The notes under the pieces are model-generated. The model was not told the origin of the DNA and did no database searches. It worked only from the letters and a program-made list of their open reading frames with translations. Positions 47,794 through 57,231 of a stretch of DNA of 64,000 bases are shown here, piece after piece. Made by a program: the position numbers and the translations under genes. Every line of letters begins with the position of its first letter. Position 1 is the first letter of the stretch. The DNA is from Siphonodentalium dalli. Taxonomy: Eukaryota > Mollusca > Scaphopoda > Gadilida > Siphonodentaliidae. The stretch is taken from contig CP136066.1 in NCBI GenBank assembly GCA_032622095.1, positions 174,963,164 through 175,027,163 on the forward strand, given 5' to 3'.

Positions 47794-47942
47794 TATATTA
47801 GTTTATCGCGCGCATAACGTTTATTCCGGGAACTGGTGAAGAAAAATTAACAAATATGTTGACACCTATAACAGTTAATATCGGTCAATTGCATTCGAAC
47901 ACAATGTCTGTATCTAAACATGCATAGTTTTCTGTGCATGTG

Positions 47943-48384
47943 GCGAATGCTGGCCATAAATTATTATGCTCACTTGAATCAAGTATATCCACTACCCGAT
48001 TTGCATACCGTGGTAATAGTACACGAACGAAAGAACTCACAATTAATGTCCACTGAACCGCATGCATATACTGCAAATACAAGCAAATGTAATGGTATAA
48101 AGAACGTGCGTATACTGTGAGCGGTAATACCATACCTTTCCCATTGAAAACAAACAATGGCCAATGACAGCTATCACAGTTTTGTTTCGGGTCATGGTGT
48201 CGTAATAGGGTTCATCATAGAGATGCCGACTATTGTTCATATCTTAATTTGGTGGATAGTTCTCATTCACCGGACACAATGAGGGAAGCGAGCGAATTAA
48301 TTGCCCTTGTCGTTAACAGAGGGCGTGCTAGGTAATCCGGTCCAAATTAACTACTGCTTGCCGAAGCCGCGATATTAGCGCCTG
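47943..48384. other. No gene seen
   Basis: Short frames on both strands at 47,885-48,240 have no domains. A promoter for the SAP exon begins at the right end. Confidence 0.4.
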
Positions 48385-48408
48385 GCAGCCAATGGCCATG
48401 GGTATATA
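48385..48408 (+). promoter_or_regulatory. Candidate core promoter of the SAP exon
   Basis: GCAGCCAATGGCC (CCAAT box) followed by GGGTATATAACAG (TATA box, about 48,401-48,407), about 65 bp upstream of the SAP reading frame. Spacing suits a start near 48,430. Confidence 0.4.
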
Positions 48409-48465
48409 ACAGTAGTATATGTCGGTTGTTGCATTAAACATCAATATTTGTATAAGTAAAAGCAG

Positions 48466-48550
48466 AAATAAATTTGTCCGAATTAAAAGAAGAACTTCGA
48501 AAGAGGGGAGCTAAAGTGTCTGGGAGGAAAAAAAAAGGGTTAGAAGACAG
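48466..48550 (+). pseudogene. SAP-domain exon 1
   Basis: SELKEELRKRGAKVSGRKKK then GLED and a split codon AG|, ending at donor GACAG|GTATGT. This matches the first helix and loop of a SAP DNA-binding motif (L-x-L/K-x-x-L-x-x-R-G-x-x-x-x-G-x-K). Just before it, where an initiator Met would suit, the codon is TTG (48,474-48,476), and no in-frame ATG lies between it and TAA at 48,453. Either an upstream exon supplies the start or the start codon mutated. SAP domains of this type are common at the N-terminus of transposon-related proteins in molluscs (recollection). Confidence 0.6.
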
Positions 48551-49294
48551 GTATGTGTATAAATTAAAACATTTAATATATGTATATATACCGGTAAGGT
48601 GTATAATATTTCGACATAATGTCCCCACATGTATAGTGCCTGTTCGGCCCATTTCCAAAACGGGTCATTTCTCATGTTTTTATTGAATTTCTAAATAATT
48701 ACTTAATTATTTAATTAATGGCACAATTACTTCTTACTTTATCAATTTAATTCGTTATTACCTCAACGATTGAAGAGTTATATACTATTAAGACATTACG
48801 AGACACCCATAATTATACAAATATCAGACATCAGAACATGAGAAAATAATTTCGTTTTATCTAATAATATGATCTAATTATATTAGATAATATAATAAAG
48901 ATATATATATTCTACATTTGTATATGTGAATGCCATTTTGCACATTCTCAATGAGCGTGGGCTTCATAAATAACAATACAGACGTCAGAAGTACGCGTGC
49001 CGGTTGGTGGAATGTTTGCTTAATTGTGTCATCAAATTGTCCACCCATTCGTTGATCTATTTCCGGATACGTGTCTGAAAGTAATTTTATTGGCTTACGT
49101 CATTAAAGAGTTATGACACCGAGTTGCGCGTGTCGTGTAGTTATAGGATTAACTGGGGAGCCCATCTGCATTTATATACACTTATAAACTGTTGTGACAA
49201 AATATTAACTCATTTGTTTGACTTGCGGTAAATCTCAATTTACTTGTGGTTTATAATGTACTCAATAAACTTACGCGATTATTTTTTTTAACAG
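48551..49294 (+). other. Intron of the SAP gene
   Basis: Begins GTATGTGTAT and ends ATTTTTTTTAACAG. Strongly AT-rich, with small AT palindromes near 48,860 (TTATCTAAT and ATTAGATAA). Confidence 0.55.
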
Positions 49295-49343
49295 GTTGGA
49301 GTTTTACAAGAGAAACGATTATGTTCAGCTCAAGGCGACATGA
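49295..49343 (+). pseudogene. SAP-domain exon 2, ends in a stop
   Basis: G completes the split Arg codon, then LEFYKRNDYVQLKAT and TGA at 49,341-49,343. LEDRLEFYKRND is the second half of the SAP motif (x-L-x-x-R-L-x-x-Y), so the splice join is well supported. The protein would be only about 40 residues, far shorter than usual SAP proteins. Codons after the TGA look partly coding in another phase, so decay is likely. Confidence 0.6.
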
Positions 49344-50086
49344 AATTACAAAAGATACAGTAAAATACCTCTGTCACGACGAAAGTGGAAATATGACCTT
49401 GGCAACAAAATGTTCATCAATGACATGTTATTGGAACTTTCTAAATTTTTTAATTCCCGTTTGAAAGATGTATTAAAGAAGTATTTCTACAAACTAATGT
49501 ACTAGTAAACATGCCACCAAAACGCATTAATAGACAGGTTGTGGTTAATTTGAAAGATTTAACTTCTAACAAAATATACAGTAGGCCTACAGTATATACT
49601 GTATATCTTATATCTGGCTAATATTCATATCTCGCATAGAAATATTCACGATTTGAAAATGGTATATGTACTGTAGTACATACACAGAAAAATGTCAGAT
49701 GTCTTTCAAAATTTCTACATAACTTATGTTATACCAATGGGTTTGACACAAGAAAATACACGACTATACATATACCAACACAAAAATCAAACGTTTGAAT
49801 GAATTGAAAATAATGATATACAACTCAGTACACATTGCAGCTATGCCAGAATATAATGATATATGTATATATATACATGTATATTGATCACTTTACATTT
49901 TGTGTTTGCATATCTGACATTTTCTATGTGCATGTGTTCATTCCATTAGGAATACTGTAAACTGTAAATAAACATATATCCATTTCAGTAATAAAACTGT
50001 CTCTAAACAAACGAGGTTTCCCCATGTTAACATTTTGCTATGGTCACCGCATGTCATTAATTTTCTTTTCCGGATGGAGGCCATCC
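49344..50086. other. No gene seen
   Basis: AT-rich. ATGCCACCAAAACGCATTAA near 49,511 opens a few codons before CAG|GTTGTG, recalling the ATGCCACCAAATAAACGC exon at 55,969, but no gene was built. Confidence 0.35.
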
Positions 50087-50380
50087 TCAGGCATGTTGTG
50101 GCATGATGCAGTCCCTAAAGTTACATAACATGAAACACGAGAATATTATCCCAGACGACATTTTCGTCTCTGTCCCAGAAATTGCGTCTACAATCACCCG
50201 ATATGTCTTCCTGAGGCCTATAACACGTTCAATGTGAACCCTTTTAGACGACACCTTCCTGTCCTTGAGGACAATTTTACCAGTCAAACGATTCTTCTTT
50301 TGAAGAATGTTGGGATATTTATTCAAGATTATGTCATACGGGGCGAAAATATCCTGCACGTTAAATCCCTTGTCGGTCAT
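50087..50380 (-). pseudogene. Harbinger-like (DDE_Tnp_4) transposase, C-terminal piece
   Basis: 97 codons from MTDKGFNVQDIFAPYDIILN through KKNRLTGK and RVHIERVIGLRKTYRV to IIFSCFMLCNFRDCIM, ending in TGA. DKGF carries the third-from-last acidic position region, and HIERVIGxxK the Glu of the DDE triad typical of PIF/Harbinger transposases. The N-terminal two thirds, including the first catalytic Asp, are missing, and upstream minus-strand sequence has stops. So this is a dead fragment; the Met is internal, not a native start. Its first part lies in the duplicated 360-bp segment. Confidence 0.75.
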
Positions 50381-50600
50381 AATGTAATATTTTTTAGGTT
50401 TTCTCTACATAATCCGATGACGCGAAGTGCTGTTTGGAAACAACACTTGATTTCGTTGGCTTGAAAGTCGCGTATTATTTGCACGTTTTATGGCATAAAT
50501 CCATGCGTTCCGAATAGACTATTCTGCAGGGAATAAATGTCATCCCTTCCGTTACATAACGGGACACAACAACCCGAAGATGGCATTATTATACGTCGTC
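50241..50600. repeat. 360-bp direct repeat, copy A
   Basis: From CTTTTAGACGACACCTTCCTG to CATTATTATACGTCGTC. Nearly identical to 51,499-51,857 apart from one extra T (CCCTTCCG versus CCCTCCG). It contains the transposase fragment on the minus strand. Confidence 0.92.
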
Positions 50601-51346
50601 ATCGTTATCGTTATCATCGGACCTCCAGAGAGCTCGGATCGCCACCTCTCAGGATGAACTCGCCACCGCTAATTCCAATTAGTGTCACCAGCATGCTGGA
50701 AGCCCTGCATGTCACGCCTTGTGTGAGCTGGTCATTCCACGCTCACAAAGGCGGATACCAGCTGATTCTGGACTTCCAGTCCGGCCCGGCAAAGCCCTTC
50801 TCAGGGCTCCCTACCGGGAAGGGCTCGGATATTACCGAATCAGCTCGGAAGCCGCGACAGAAGATAAGAAAGAAGAAAAAGAAAACACCATCGATGAAAA
50901 AGAGAGATGCCGAAAGACTGGCTGCATGGAAAGCGAAGAAATCGACCGGAACTCCACCAGTCGACATCGCCCAACCAGCTGAGAACCCGGCCCAGTCTGT
51001 CGTCCAGGTGATGGAATCACCATCACCATCACCACCACCATCATGGCCAGACGAGGTTATTACAAACGAAGACGAGGACCCCTCTGACTTCGTCCCGAAG
51101 ACTCCGGAATACCCCGAGACTTCGCACTCACCAATACCAAAAGCCGCCGGATCCCTGAGAGATAGCGACCCAAACTGGGAAGACGAAGACGAGCCTACCA
51201 GACGCTTTAATAGCACAATTGCAGAAATTTTCGGAGTTTCACAATCAGAATCATCATCCTGTGAGTCATCATCACCACCAAAAAAGAAACGAAAGAATTC
51301 CAAAAAGAAAAAGAAAAACAAAAAGAAAAAATCTCTTAACAGCTAG
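50537..51346 (+). CDS. Lysine- and proline-rich hypothetical protein, chimeric start
   Basis: 269 codons from ATG 50,537 to TAG. The first 21 codons lie in the duplicated transposase segment read antisense, so the present start is fortuitous. An in-frame ATG at 50,654 (MNSPPLIPISV) is a better candidate. SWSFHAHKGGYQLILDFQSG precedes a basic run and TPSMKKRDAERLAAWKAKKS, then an acidic serine/proline region and a lysine-rich C-terminus. The basic-(T/S)PSxxxRDxxRLxxW pattern recalls uncharacterised retroelement-associated proteins in marine invertebrates (weak recollection). Base composition is clearly more GC-rich than the flanks. Confidence 0.45.
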   Translation: MSSLPLHNGTQQPEDGIIIRRHRYRYHRTSRELGSPPLRMNSPPLIPISVTSMLEALHVTPCVSWSFHAHKGGYQLILDFQSGPAKPFSGLPTGKGSDITESARKPRQKIRKKKKKTPSMKKRDAERLAAWKAKKSTGTPPVDIAQPAENPAQSVVQVMESPSPSPPPSWPDEVITNEDEDPSDFVPKTPEYPETSHSPIPKAAGSLRDSDPNWEDEDEPTRRFNSTIAEIFGVSQSESSSCESSSPPKKKRKNSKKKKKNKKKKSLNS

Positions 51347-51498
51347 AACCCCACTTCACCTGATCCTCCTGAGCCACGACCTAGACATATCACCTACATA
51401 TCCAAGAAAAACTCAAGACAGGGCGTAAGGGCGACCTCCGGGTGAGCCCACACCGTCCTCGTGCCGCCCTGCGGGCGGGCACGCAAATCCTTTCTCTG
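50601..51498 (+). mobile_element. GC-rich insert between the two 360-bp repeats
   Basis: An 898-bp segment with an ATCGTT-type short repeat at its left end and a GC-rich, hairpin-prone right end (GCCGCCCTGCGGGCGGGC). It encodes the hypothetical protein on the plus strand and has no poly(A) tail. The AT-rich surroundings make it foreign to the locus. The class is unknown. Confidence 0.5.
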
Positions 51499-51857
51499 CT
51501 TTTAGACGACACCTTCCTGTCCTTGAGGACAATTTTACCAGTCAAACGATTCTTCTTTTGAAGAATGTTGGGATATTTATTCAAGATTATGTCATACGGG
51601 GCGAAAATATCCTGCACGTTAAATCCCTTGTCGGTCATAATGTAATATTTTTTAGGTTTTCTCTACATAATCCGATGACGCGAAGTGCTGTTTGGAAACA
51701 ACACTTGATTTCGTTGGCTTGAAAGTCGCGTATTATTTGCACGTTTTATGGCATAAATCCATGCGTTCCGAATAGACTATTCTGCAGGGAATAAATGTCA
51801 TCCCTCCGTTACATAACGGGACACAACAACCCGAAGATGGCATTATTATACGTCGTC
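51499..51857. repeat. 360-bp direct repeat, copy B
   Basis: Copy of 50,241-50,600. Its minus-strand transposase frame starts at the same Met but runs off homology at the left junction (KVSSKSRERIC). Right of 51,857 the sequence is unrelated to that right of copy A. Confidence 0.92.
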
Positions 51858-52059
51858 AAAGAACCACGATTCTGATATGATTGACTGTACTTCCTTACAT
51901 TGACAGCGATCTGTTTACATTCCCAGGACCGCATTACCTAGAGCGCCACCTGGGCGGTAGATAATCGGATCGTATTCCTCATTGTAGCATATATATATCT
52001 ATAATTATTTATATATATATATATACACTACAATATAATATGGGTTATGTGGTCAGTAA
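51858..52059. other. No gene seen; TA microsatellite
   Basis: A TATATATATATA tract lies at about 51,988-52,026. Confidence 0.5.
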
Positions 52060-52475
52060 TCAGAGGGTTTGTGTCGGTTTGGAATATAGTTTTTTGGTAT
52101 ACCCCAGGAGTTCATTGTTATGTGGTGTGTTTGAACCAGGAACCAGTTTCCATCGACAACCGGTGGTTTCTGGACCTGAACCTCGCTGATGGCACAACAA
52201 TATTCTTGTTGTCGATATCGATGAATTTTGGTCGGGTAAACTTTGCTCTATTGCATCTATAAAATGTAAATGTGTTTGATCTAGCCATAGAGCAATGCTA
52301 TTTGTGTGTAATAAGTCAGTCAGCGTTTGTTTCACAGTCGCTGAGAAAATCTTCACACAATGGACCGACTGAGACTGAGTCGTCCAGATATATGCCATGC
52401 CCATAGAATTCAAAATATTTCTGATAAAACGGAGCCAGTGGTTTCTGATAGTTTCGCTCGTTGATGCACTAAACA
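52060..52475 (-). pseudogene. Possible non-LTR retrotransposon tail fragment
   Basis: A 138-codon minus-strand frame (no ATG at its start) reads NHWLRFIRNILNSMGMAYIW then TTQSQSV and TVKQTLTDLL. This resembles the segment found near the C-terminus of LINE ORF2-like proteins in molluscs (W-x-x-x-I/V-x-x-L-x-x-x-G-x-x-Y-x-W, then F-x-x-x-x-K-Q-R). The match is from memory and modest. The rest of the frame is not recognised. Confidence 0.35.
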
Positions 52476-52900
52476 ATAAGTAATAGCGCTATGGGGTATT
52501 ATCGTACATTTCATGGAAATGATTCAGCCACAGTGACACAATAGCTTCTACTTGTTCAATCTAAACCTGCCCAGTAACCAAATCAAAATCTCTTTTAAAG
52601 CCAATTACAGTGGAATTTCAAACAATACGTATTTTGTTCATGATAAGACAGCTGTACAATGGGTCGGATGCGTCATTTCATCAAAATTCGAGCAGGGCGT
52701 CGATGAACATCGTGCGAAAATGTATTATTGTATTATCATGTTCAATACTATATTTAAACGCAATGGTCATGTGTGTCTTGTTATAGTCATTCTGTATCGT
52801 ATTATTATGCCACTACCAGTGTGTTATCTCTATTTATAGGTAAAATTGACAGGCTGTTTAATACATCAAACGAAAAAAATCAACCATTATAGTCTGACAA
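52476..52900. other. No gene seen
   Basis: AT-rich. The 95-codon frame at 52,552-52,839 begins at TTG and has no domain. Confidence 0.4.
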
Positions 52901-52911
52901 CACATACGATT

Positions 52912-53628
52912 GTCCTTCCTGTTATCGGAGACCAATTGCGGCGTGTATTTCATAAATTGAACCTATATTTTACTATCAGAACGTTAGCTTTTAGTTATCC
53001 TGTGCCGGGTCGGATACTATATTTTGTTTTTGGTCACATTTTGTATGGGTGAGTCCTTCCTGTTACTACCAGTCCCTCCTGTTACCAAATGATAGCATAA
53101 CATGCATCAGACTCTCAGTTAATTCATTTTGTTTCCAGTTGTGGTACGCATTTTGTCCAGTTGGATCTCGTTCACTTATAGAAAGTGACATTTTGTTTTA
53201 TTGTTAGAAATAATGTTTCCACAAGTATGTGCATAATAAAACTGTCCCTTCTGTTACTTCAAGTGTCTCTCCTGTTACTGGCTTGTCCCATCTGTTACCG
53301 TGGATCTTTTCTGTCGTATCGAGATTAATTTGAATTAGATTCCCTCATCCCGATAGAATTGTGGAGTATTTACCTTACCCTTTGGAAAAATATATGGTCA
53401 TAATCAAATAGAAATGCACATCATTCCAGGTCGAGAACAATCGATCCCCGGATATCGGAAATATATGCATATCACGTATACATTATCATAACTCATTATG
53501 CGCATCATATTTTGGGTATATTTTTGGAAATTTTAATGACCATGCACACAATTATTTTCCATGCACCTCTATATCACATAAAATTATATTTATATTGACA
53601 AAATTAACGGTAACAGTAGGGACACTAG
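52912..53628. repeat. Recurrent GTCCYTYCTGTTAC motif
   Basis: TGTCCTTCCTGTTAT (about 52,912), AGTCCTTCCTGTTAC (53,052), AGTCCCTCCTGTTAC (53,070), TGTCCCTTCTGTTAC (53,246), TGTCTCTCCTGTTAC (53,268) and TGTCCCATCTGTTAC (53,285) occur on plus. The inverted GGTAACAGTAGGGACAC follows near 53,610. This suggests a decayed element whose ends carry this motif. Otherwise there is no gene. Confidence 0.55.
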
Positions 53629-53762
53629 GTGTGGGTGCATTGTCATTGGACCTGATCCGGATAGGATCTAGAAGTGATTAAGGTTGCACAGTACATTCCT
53701 CAGTTCTACTGGATATCCCTCAACCAGGAAAACATGTAAGATACGTGCTTTCGTAGAAATTT
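53322..53762 (+). repeat. 440-bp dispersed duplication, copy 1
   Basis: ATTAATTTGAATTAGATTCCC to TTTCGTAGAAAT, matching 62,220-62,665 in the same orientation. Landmarks are ATCACGTATACATTATCATA, GGTAACAGTAGGGACACT, GTCATTGGACCTGATCCGGA and ATATCCCTCAACCAGGAAA. Confidence 0.85.
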
Positions 53763-53968
53763 TTTGATTCTTGAATACCCAAATCGGCCACATTTTTTTG
53801 GAAAAATGCCCAAATAAGCTTATTTGAAGCTTCCACGAGTGATCTCGAATATTCGAACAGATTGTCCCGTCAAAGAATGTTTCCTTCGCCATATCATAGT
53901 GGTTGTTCAGAATTTTGTACGTTTCAACATGGGACTAGTATACAGGGATAGCCTACTGCCTCTACGCC

Positions 53969-53976
53969 TATATAAA
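53969..53976 (+). promoter_or_regulatory. Candidate TATA box of the small three-exon gene
   Basis: TATATAAA within CGCCTATATAAACACG, about 140 bp upstream of a strong donor (ATACG|GTAAGT at 54,109). Confidence 0.4.
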
Positions 53977-54504
53977 CACGTCCCGGCGGTCCAATTAGTT
54001 TTATGACCTTGTCGTGAGAGCGCGCGAGTCGGTCGTAATTCAAATTGTGTTAGCCTGCGAGCACGGATTTGTTTTGCTGATATTTCATTCTTTTGGATCC
54101 AATTATACGGTAAGTTTAACAAGACATGTTATTTATTAGTACTAATATTTGTTTAATGTCATATATATTCTTGATTAGAACCGACTGGATTAACTAATTT
54201 AGTTTTGGTCGTGTTTTAAATGATGTTGAAAGTATGAATTTTCTCTATATACCCACTCGCATAGAGTTGGCCACCAACTATACCATATCGATTTTGCCGA
54301 CTTTCATGCTATTTTACTGTACTGTGATCGATGATACGAACAAAAAATAAATCACACCAGTTGCAATATGTAAGAATCTACAGAACAATCATTTAATGAA
54401 AGCATTGTTTTCAATCAGTTATAAGACGAAAGTGTCATTTCAAACGGGCTATCTTTGCAAACGACGCCATGATGATCAAAATATGACGCAATTCGCTAAA
54501 TTAG

Positions 54505-55077
54505 TTCTTCAAATTATCTTTGTTAAATTAGACTAACCACGATCTTATTACTTTATAAGCTTCATATATTACCAGAGAATGGATTGGTAGCATTTTGATT
54601 ATGATTTATAACCATATCTCTGAAAAATACATCAACAAAATCTGGAAAAACGCGGATTGTGCCACATTTACTCAGAAAATACACAAATTTAATAGCTTAT
54701 ATATTTCATAATCGTGCACCAAAGACCACAAAAATATGTTATATATTAAACTAAAAACATTAAATTTTGGACCGGTAGTGATCTTTATTTGATTTTTATC
54801 GTGATTAGTTGATAAAATTGTATACGACGCAAACGACCTATTGAGGAATTTTCCGATTTACGATTCATCAATTCTCTTTTATGCTAAGCTACTTCTTCAA
54901 ATTATCTTTGTTAAATTAGACAAACCACGATCTCATTAACTGTATAAGCTTCATATATTACCAAAGAGTGGATTGTGGCATTTTGATTATGATTAATAAC
55001 CATATCTCTGAAAAACACATCAATAAAATCTGGAAAAACGCTGATTTTGCCACATTTACTCAGAAAATTTACAAATA
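54505..55077 (+). repeat. Direct duplication of about 185 bp, spaced 386 bp
   Basis: TTCTTCAAATTATCTTTGTTA to TTTACTCAGAAAATACACAAA (54,505-54,683) recurs at 54,891-55,077 with scattered substitutions (ATAAGCTTCATATATTACC, ATAACCATATCTCTGAAAAA and AATCTGGAAAAACGC are shared). Confidence 0.85.
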
Positions 55078-55457
55078 GCAACTTATGTATGTGTGATATG
55101 TCTATAAAAGCTTCCAACAACCGTGTCGTCCTATTGCAGCATCCCACCACTTTGTTGAAAAGGTTGTTATGCATATTAGTATGTACATTAACAGCTCATG
55201 TAACCGATATACTCGTGTCAATACCTCGTGTACTTGTTCATCAAGTAAATAAATATTCGTGTTGCTTGTGGTCTGAAATTACAATAATCCCCTTTGCGAA
55301 TATGATCAGCTACTTATGAGTAGCTATTATGAACATTAAATGAAATGATGTCTGATTTATGTACATGTATGTATAGGCCAGGTTATCTAAATATACCATT
55401 TTCTCTCTTTCTCTCATTTAGTGCTCATCTAACTAAACTGAAGCAAAGTACAACATT

Positions 55458-55474
55458 ATGGACATTTTTGACAG
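55458..55474 (+). CDS. Start exon of a 35-residue candidate protein
   Basis: MDIFD plus split codon AG|, joining in frame to 55,968-56,058. The short frame makes chance agreement possible, but both splice sites are good. Confidence 0.35.
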
Positions 55475-55967
55475 GTTAGTACATATAGTAAACTATAGTA
55501 AAGATTTCAATCACAATAATTCAGCTCAGACCAGACATGTAATTTTCAAATGTACTGAAACATTTGCCCATCTACTCGCCATGATGCCATGTCCTGATGA
55601 ATATAAGCACGTTTTTCTTTCCAAGCGTTTAAACACGCATTTAAACAGACATGGCTCATTCGAACCTCAAAGTTTTGTCTACGTAATTTGGAGGGACAGA
55701 CAGCAAAGGTCGATAAATACACGAAATATTAATATACATGTACCGGCTTCATATGCTCTGCAAAACACTTGCCAACACATCAATTTTCCAGCCATTGTAA
55801 TTTTTTTCTCCATATAGGAAATAGACTAACACGGAATGTTCTGTTCTGTTCCATGTCGTACAAATGGCAAAAGCGAATATTACTTGTATTATGTGTACTT
55901 CGGAGCACAAACCGCCATGTGGCTTTAATGAAGCGAGTTTCACACCATTACTATTTTCTATTTGCAG

Positions 55968-56058
55968 GATGCCACCAAATAAACGCAACGCATTGGAAAA
56001 ATCTGCTATCGGCTGTCAGACTACACCCGGACCGTGTAACATGGATTCCCCCTCCTGA
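55968..56058 (+). CDS. Last coding exon of the 35-residue candidate protein
   Basis: Completes Arg, then MPPNKRNALEKSAIGCQTTP and GPCNMDSPS, ending in TGA at 56,056-56,058. Not recognised. A donor-like CAGAAG|GTGAAA follows the stop, so an alternative splice form that removes nothing coding is possible. The internal ATG at 55,969 could itself start a 29-residue product. Confidence 0.35.
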
Positions 56059-56171
56059 CCAGAAGGTGAAATTTGTGCTTCTTTGTGCTTTATTACGTTT
56101 CGTGTTTATGTATTCATTAAATTAATGTTTAGTAAATTATTTTCTTCCTTGTGATCATATAATGGTGTGTA

Positions 56172-56177
56172 AATAAA
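56172..56177 (+). terminator. Poly(A) signal candidate
   Basis: AATAAATAAAAT, about 115 bp after the TGA at 56,058. Confidence 0.4.
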
Positions 56178-56181
56178 TAAA

Positions 56182-56556
56182 ATATTTGTGTGAAAATAAT
56201 GCTTTCCGTTAACTATATCCCGAAATATTGTAGAAAATTGAAATTATGGTATTGTAGATCACTAAATAAGGGTATATAGATCCAGGGTTTCAACAAATAT
56301 AATTTCATTCTGCACAAATCATTTTTCAATCCGCATGCTTAGTCATTGATGGGGGAGGAAATCCTTGGTGTGAATTATCACCTCGTTTCCTTTCTATTGA
56401 ATAAACGTATTTCATGCGTTTGCTAACTTGAATAACACCACAGTCCTGTCTCCATTGTTGGCAGATTTAATTGCTTTGAGTGTAAACAAATCGGTGTTTT
56501 CAAAAAAGAACGATTGAGATAGATTACATAACAGGATGCAGTTAGCATATATACTT
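56182..56556. other. No gene seen
   Basis: AT-rich. Would be intron or intergenic sequence for the minus-strand zinc-finger exon, whose next exon was not found. Confidence 0.35.
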
Positions 56557-56558
56557 AC

Positions 56559-56859
56559 CGTTTATATGTTGTAAGCCACGTTTGTTCATCGTGTGCCCCC
56601 TGAATCCGCTCCTTGATTTATATATTTTGTCGCACATTGGGCAAACGTATTCGTACCGGGTTGTGGGACTATGATGACGCTTTTGTTCGTCATTCTTGCA
56701 AGTTTCTGTTTTTCGGTCGGTAGTTTTCTTAATGGAGCATGGCGTTGATGTTCTTTTCTGTTCGATTTCCACTTCGCGAAAACTGTCACTGTCAGTATAC
56801 TCTTCGAGCAATATATCCAAATCTAAATCATCCCACCAGAAGAATTGTGATGAAGGCAT
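56559..56859 (-). CDS. C2H2-type zinc-finger protein, first exon
   Basis: ATG at 56,859 opens about 100 codons ending AACG|GTAAGT at 56,559, a consensus donor. The N-terminus is acidic and aromatic (MPSSQFFWWDDLDLDILLEE then YTDSDSF), followed by a basic linker and YVCPMCDKIYKSRSGFRGHT with a later GLQH, a C-x2-C-x12-H-x8-H finger whose last spacing is longer than usual. Single fingers of the CxxCxKxYKSxSGxxxH type are common in metazoan DNA-binding and transposon-related proteins. The open frame runs into the intron before stopping. The second exon was not identified, so the gene is partial as annotated. Confidence 0.6.
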
Positions 56860-56871
56860 TTCAAAGTTCAA

Positions 56872-57230
56872 GTGATGTGGACAACTATATTTCTGAAATG
56901 GATAGCCTCCTCGTTCAATTTGATTGTGAGTTGGATTTTTCCGTATTTGTAACGTTTATGGAAGGAATTAATCACACCTACAGTTAGACTTGAGGTGTGA
57001 GTACCCATTAACTTTTATAAACAAATATAATACGGGATATTATTTCCATACTTAAAACTTAACCGTCGACAACCTAATTGCCGCTAAGTTACAAAATTGT
57101 TCTTGTTCATTTTATGAAAAGTTGCCACTATTAAGTTAATGTATGAACTTCATCGACTTACGCAGGCTTTTGTTTTATGTAATTAATGCACATTGCATGC
57201 CAATATGTAGTGGGATTAAGGTAGGCGAGA
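56872..57230. other. No gene seen
   Basis: Upstream region of the zinc-finger exon on the minus strand. No TATA-like promoter stands out. Confidence 0.35.
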
Positions 57231-57231
57231 T

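Larger units (their letters stand above)
46362..47942 (-). repeat. Duplicated gene block, copy 1
   Basis: Homologous and in the same orientation to 61,029-62,211, from GTTTATTATTA at the 3' end of the gene through the coding exon to about 150 bp upstream of its ATG (CATTCGAACA, TGTCTGTATCT). The main difference is a 412-bp inverted-repeat insertion here. The two blocks are about 14.3 kb apart. Confidence 0.85.
54000..56177 (+). other. Candidate small three-exon transcription unit
   Basis: Proposed from signals only. TATA box near 53,969; non-coding exon 1 from about 54,000 to 54,109 with donor GTAAGT; acceptor after a CT-rich tract (TTTCTCTCATTTAG) at 55,421; exon 2 55,422-55,474 with ATG at 55,458 and donor CAG|GTTAGT; acceptor TATTTGCAG at 55,967; exon 3 to a poly(A) signal AATAAA near 56,172. 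The first intron contains a 185-bp direct duplication. Confidence 0.4.

Noticed and set aside
50743-51321. 192-codon minus-strand frame opposite the lysine-rich protein
   Set aside because: It is the antisense of a codon-biased lysine/serine/glutamate-rich frame; its Phe- and Ser-rich text is a by-product.
50241-51857. LTR retrotransposon
   Set aside because: The direct repeats contain transposase coding sequence, lack TG...CA ends, primer-binding site or polypurine tract, and the interior has no reverse transcriptase.
51880-51900. ATTGACTGTACTTCC as the IDCTS start block of a Harbinger transposase
   Set aside because: It is on the strand opposite to the transposase tail and has no supporting text around it.
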